Assembly (NCBI RefSeq): GCF_000273375.1
Contig: NZ_CM001557.1
Coordinates: 81,069-145,068 of the forward strand
DNA: 64,000 nt
Source: Bartonella birtlesii IBS 325
Lineage (GTDB): Bacteria > Pseudomonadota > Alphaproteobacteria > Rhizobiales > Rhizobiaceae
Reading direction: 5' to 3'
Program-made: the position numbers and the translations under genes
The notes under the pieces: model-generated
The model's input: only the letters and a program-made list of their open reading frames with translations
Told to the model about the DNA's origin: nothing
Database searches by the model: none
Part shown: piece after piece, positions 63,578 through 64,000 of the stretch
Layout: each line of letters opens with the position of its first letter
How positions within the stretch are numbered: the stretch's first letter is position 1

Positions 63578-64000
63578 ATGGCTTCTAAGCGAAAAAATGC
63601 AAAAGCAGAGTATAAGCGAAAAATTTTAGTGATTATCGATGAAACACCAGAGTGCCGGCGTGCTGTTGCTTTTGCCGCACAACATGCTAAAAATACCAAC
63701 AGAACATTAATATTGCTCTGTGTTGTTGACAGCATAGAATTTCAACATTTTCTGGGTGTAAATAATATTATGCGTACGGAATCAACGCAAAGTGCTCATA
63801 AAGTGTTGGGAGAAATTGCTAATGATGTACGCACCACACATGACCTTGAAACAGAAATTGTTATGCGTGAAGGTAAGACAATTGATGAAATTGCCAAACT
63901 GATCGACGAAGATAAGGAAATAGCACTTATTGTTTTAGCAGCCAGTGAGCATGCAGAAGGGCCAGGACCGCTTATCCAACTCATCGGTAATCGGGGAACA
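63578..64000 (+). CDS. UspA-family universal stress protein (3' end outside window)
   Basis: The first 141 residues of a UspA-like protein. It has the opening strand RKILVIIDETPECRRAVAFA, helix and strand (TLILLCVVDS), and IDEIAKLIDEDKEIALIVLAAS before the expected nucleotide-binding G-x2-G-x9-G region, which the window cuts at QLIGNRGT. A strong AAAGGAGGAGG ribosome-binding site sets the ATG at 63578. Likely a cytoplasmic stress or nucleotide-binding protein. Confidence 0.85.
   Translation, partial: MASKRKNAKAEYKRKILVIIDETPECRRAVAFAAQHAKNTNRTLILLCVVDSIEFQHFLGVNNIMRTESTQSAHKVLGEIANDVRTTHDLETEIVMREGKTIDEIAKLIDEDKEIALIVLAASEHAEGPGPLIQLIGNRGT

Noticed and set aside
1-64000. tRNA or rRNA genes that could act as integration sites for the island
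   Set aside because: I scanned for cloverleaf-like and rRNA-like segments and recognised none. A covariance-model search would settle it.

Overview
The window reads as a chromosomal stretch of a mammal-adapted Bartonella. The evidence is an AT-rich alphaproteobacterial sequence that carries the VirB/VirD4 type IV secretion system (T4SS), a biaA-bepA-virD4-bepB-bepC-bepD-bepE-bepF effector locus, a second VirB-homologous (Vbh) T4SS with a VbhA/VbhT-type Fic antitoxin and toxin, and a tandem set of autotransporters. The Bep order, with BepD/E/F built from tyrosine motifs plus BID domains, matches the B. henselae/B. quintana radiation (lineage 4). I cannot fix the species. The ribF, murJ, trpS and uspA-like genes are ordinary chromosomal genes, so the T4SS block is an insertion between housekeeping genes.

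Layout. 1-5.2 kb: the 3' end of one autotransporter and two complete ones, all on the + strand. 5.4-9.7 kb: a gene-poor strip with one conserved-looking small gene, two EexN-like lipoproteins and a strong hairpin. 9.7-10.6 kb: a plasmid-type partition pair (ParA plus a ribbon-helix-helix partner) with a palindrome in front. 11-14 kb: a DUF442-like gene, ribF and a HAD hydrolase. 15.1-26.8 kb: a divergent SNase-like membrane-anchored protein, then a full Vbh-type operon virB2-3-4-5-[eexN/virB6-fragment array]-6-7-8-9-10-11. 26.8-28.7 kb (- strand): relics of a YafQ/DinJ toxin-antitoxin pair and a vbhA-vbhT module whose toxin keeps its Fic domain while its BID secretion domain has decayed. 29.3-31.9 kb: a three-gene ABC exporter. 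33.5 kb: another EexN-like gene. 34.3-44.1 kb: a second SNase-like gene divergent from a second virB2-11 operon. 44.1-58.9 kb: biaA, bepA, virD4, bepB, bepC, bepD, bepE and bepF, plus relics of biaA (two), virD4 (one) and a further bep (one). 59.4-64 kb: murJ, trpS, an unrecognised gene and a UspA-family gene running off the end.

How the parts work together. VirB2-11 with VirD4 form an envelope-spanning machine that delivers Bep proteins into host cells. BID domains and charged tails serve as the secretion signal, and BiaA restrains the BepA Fic domain inside the bacterium. The Vbh operon has the same gene order but no coupling protein or relaxase in view, and its cognate toxin-effector has lost its BID domain. 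It therefore looks like a former conjugation module left beside its domesticated relative.

Most interesting points: (i) the remains of a biaA-bep-virD4 duplication series are directly visible; (ii) VbhT is caught reverting to a stand-alone Fic toxin; (iii) a catalytically degenerate SNase-fold protein sits divergent to both T4SS operons; (iv) an eexN array carries decaying virB6 fragments; (v) virB10 of the VirB/D4 system and the essential gene trpS each carry a one-base loss in a poly-A run, which suggests assembly or sequencing error, or slippage, rather than true gene loss.
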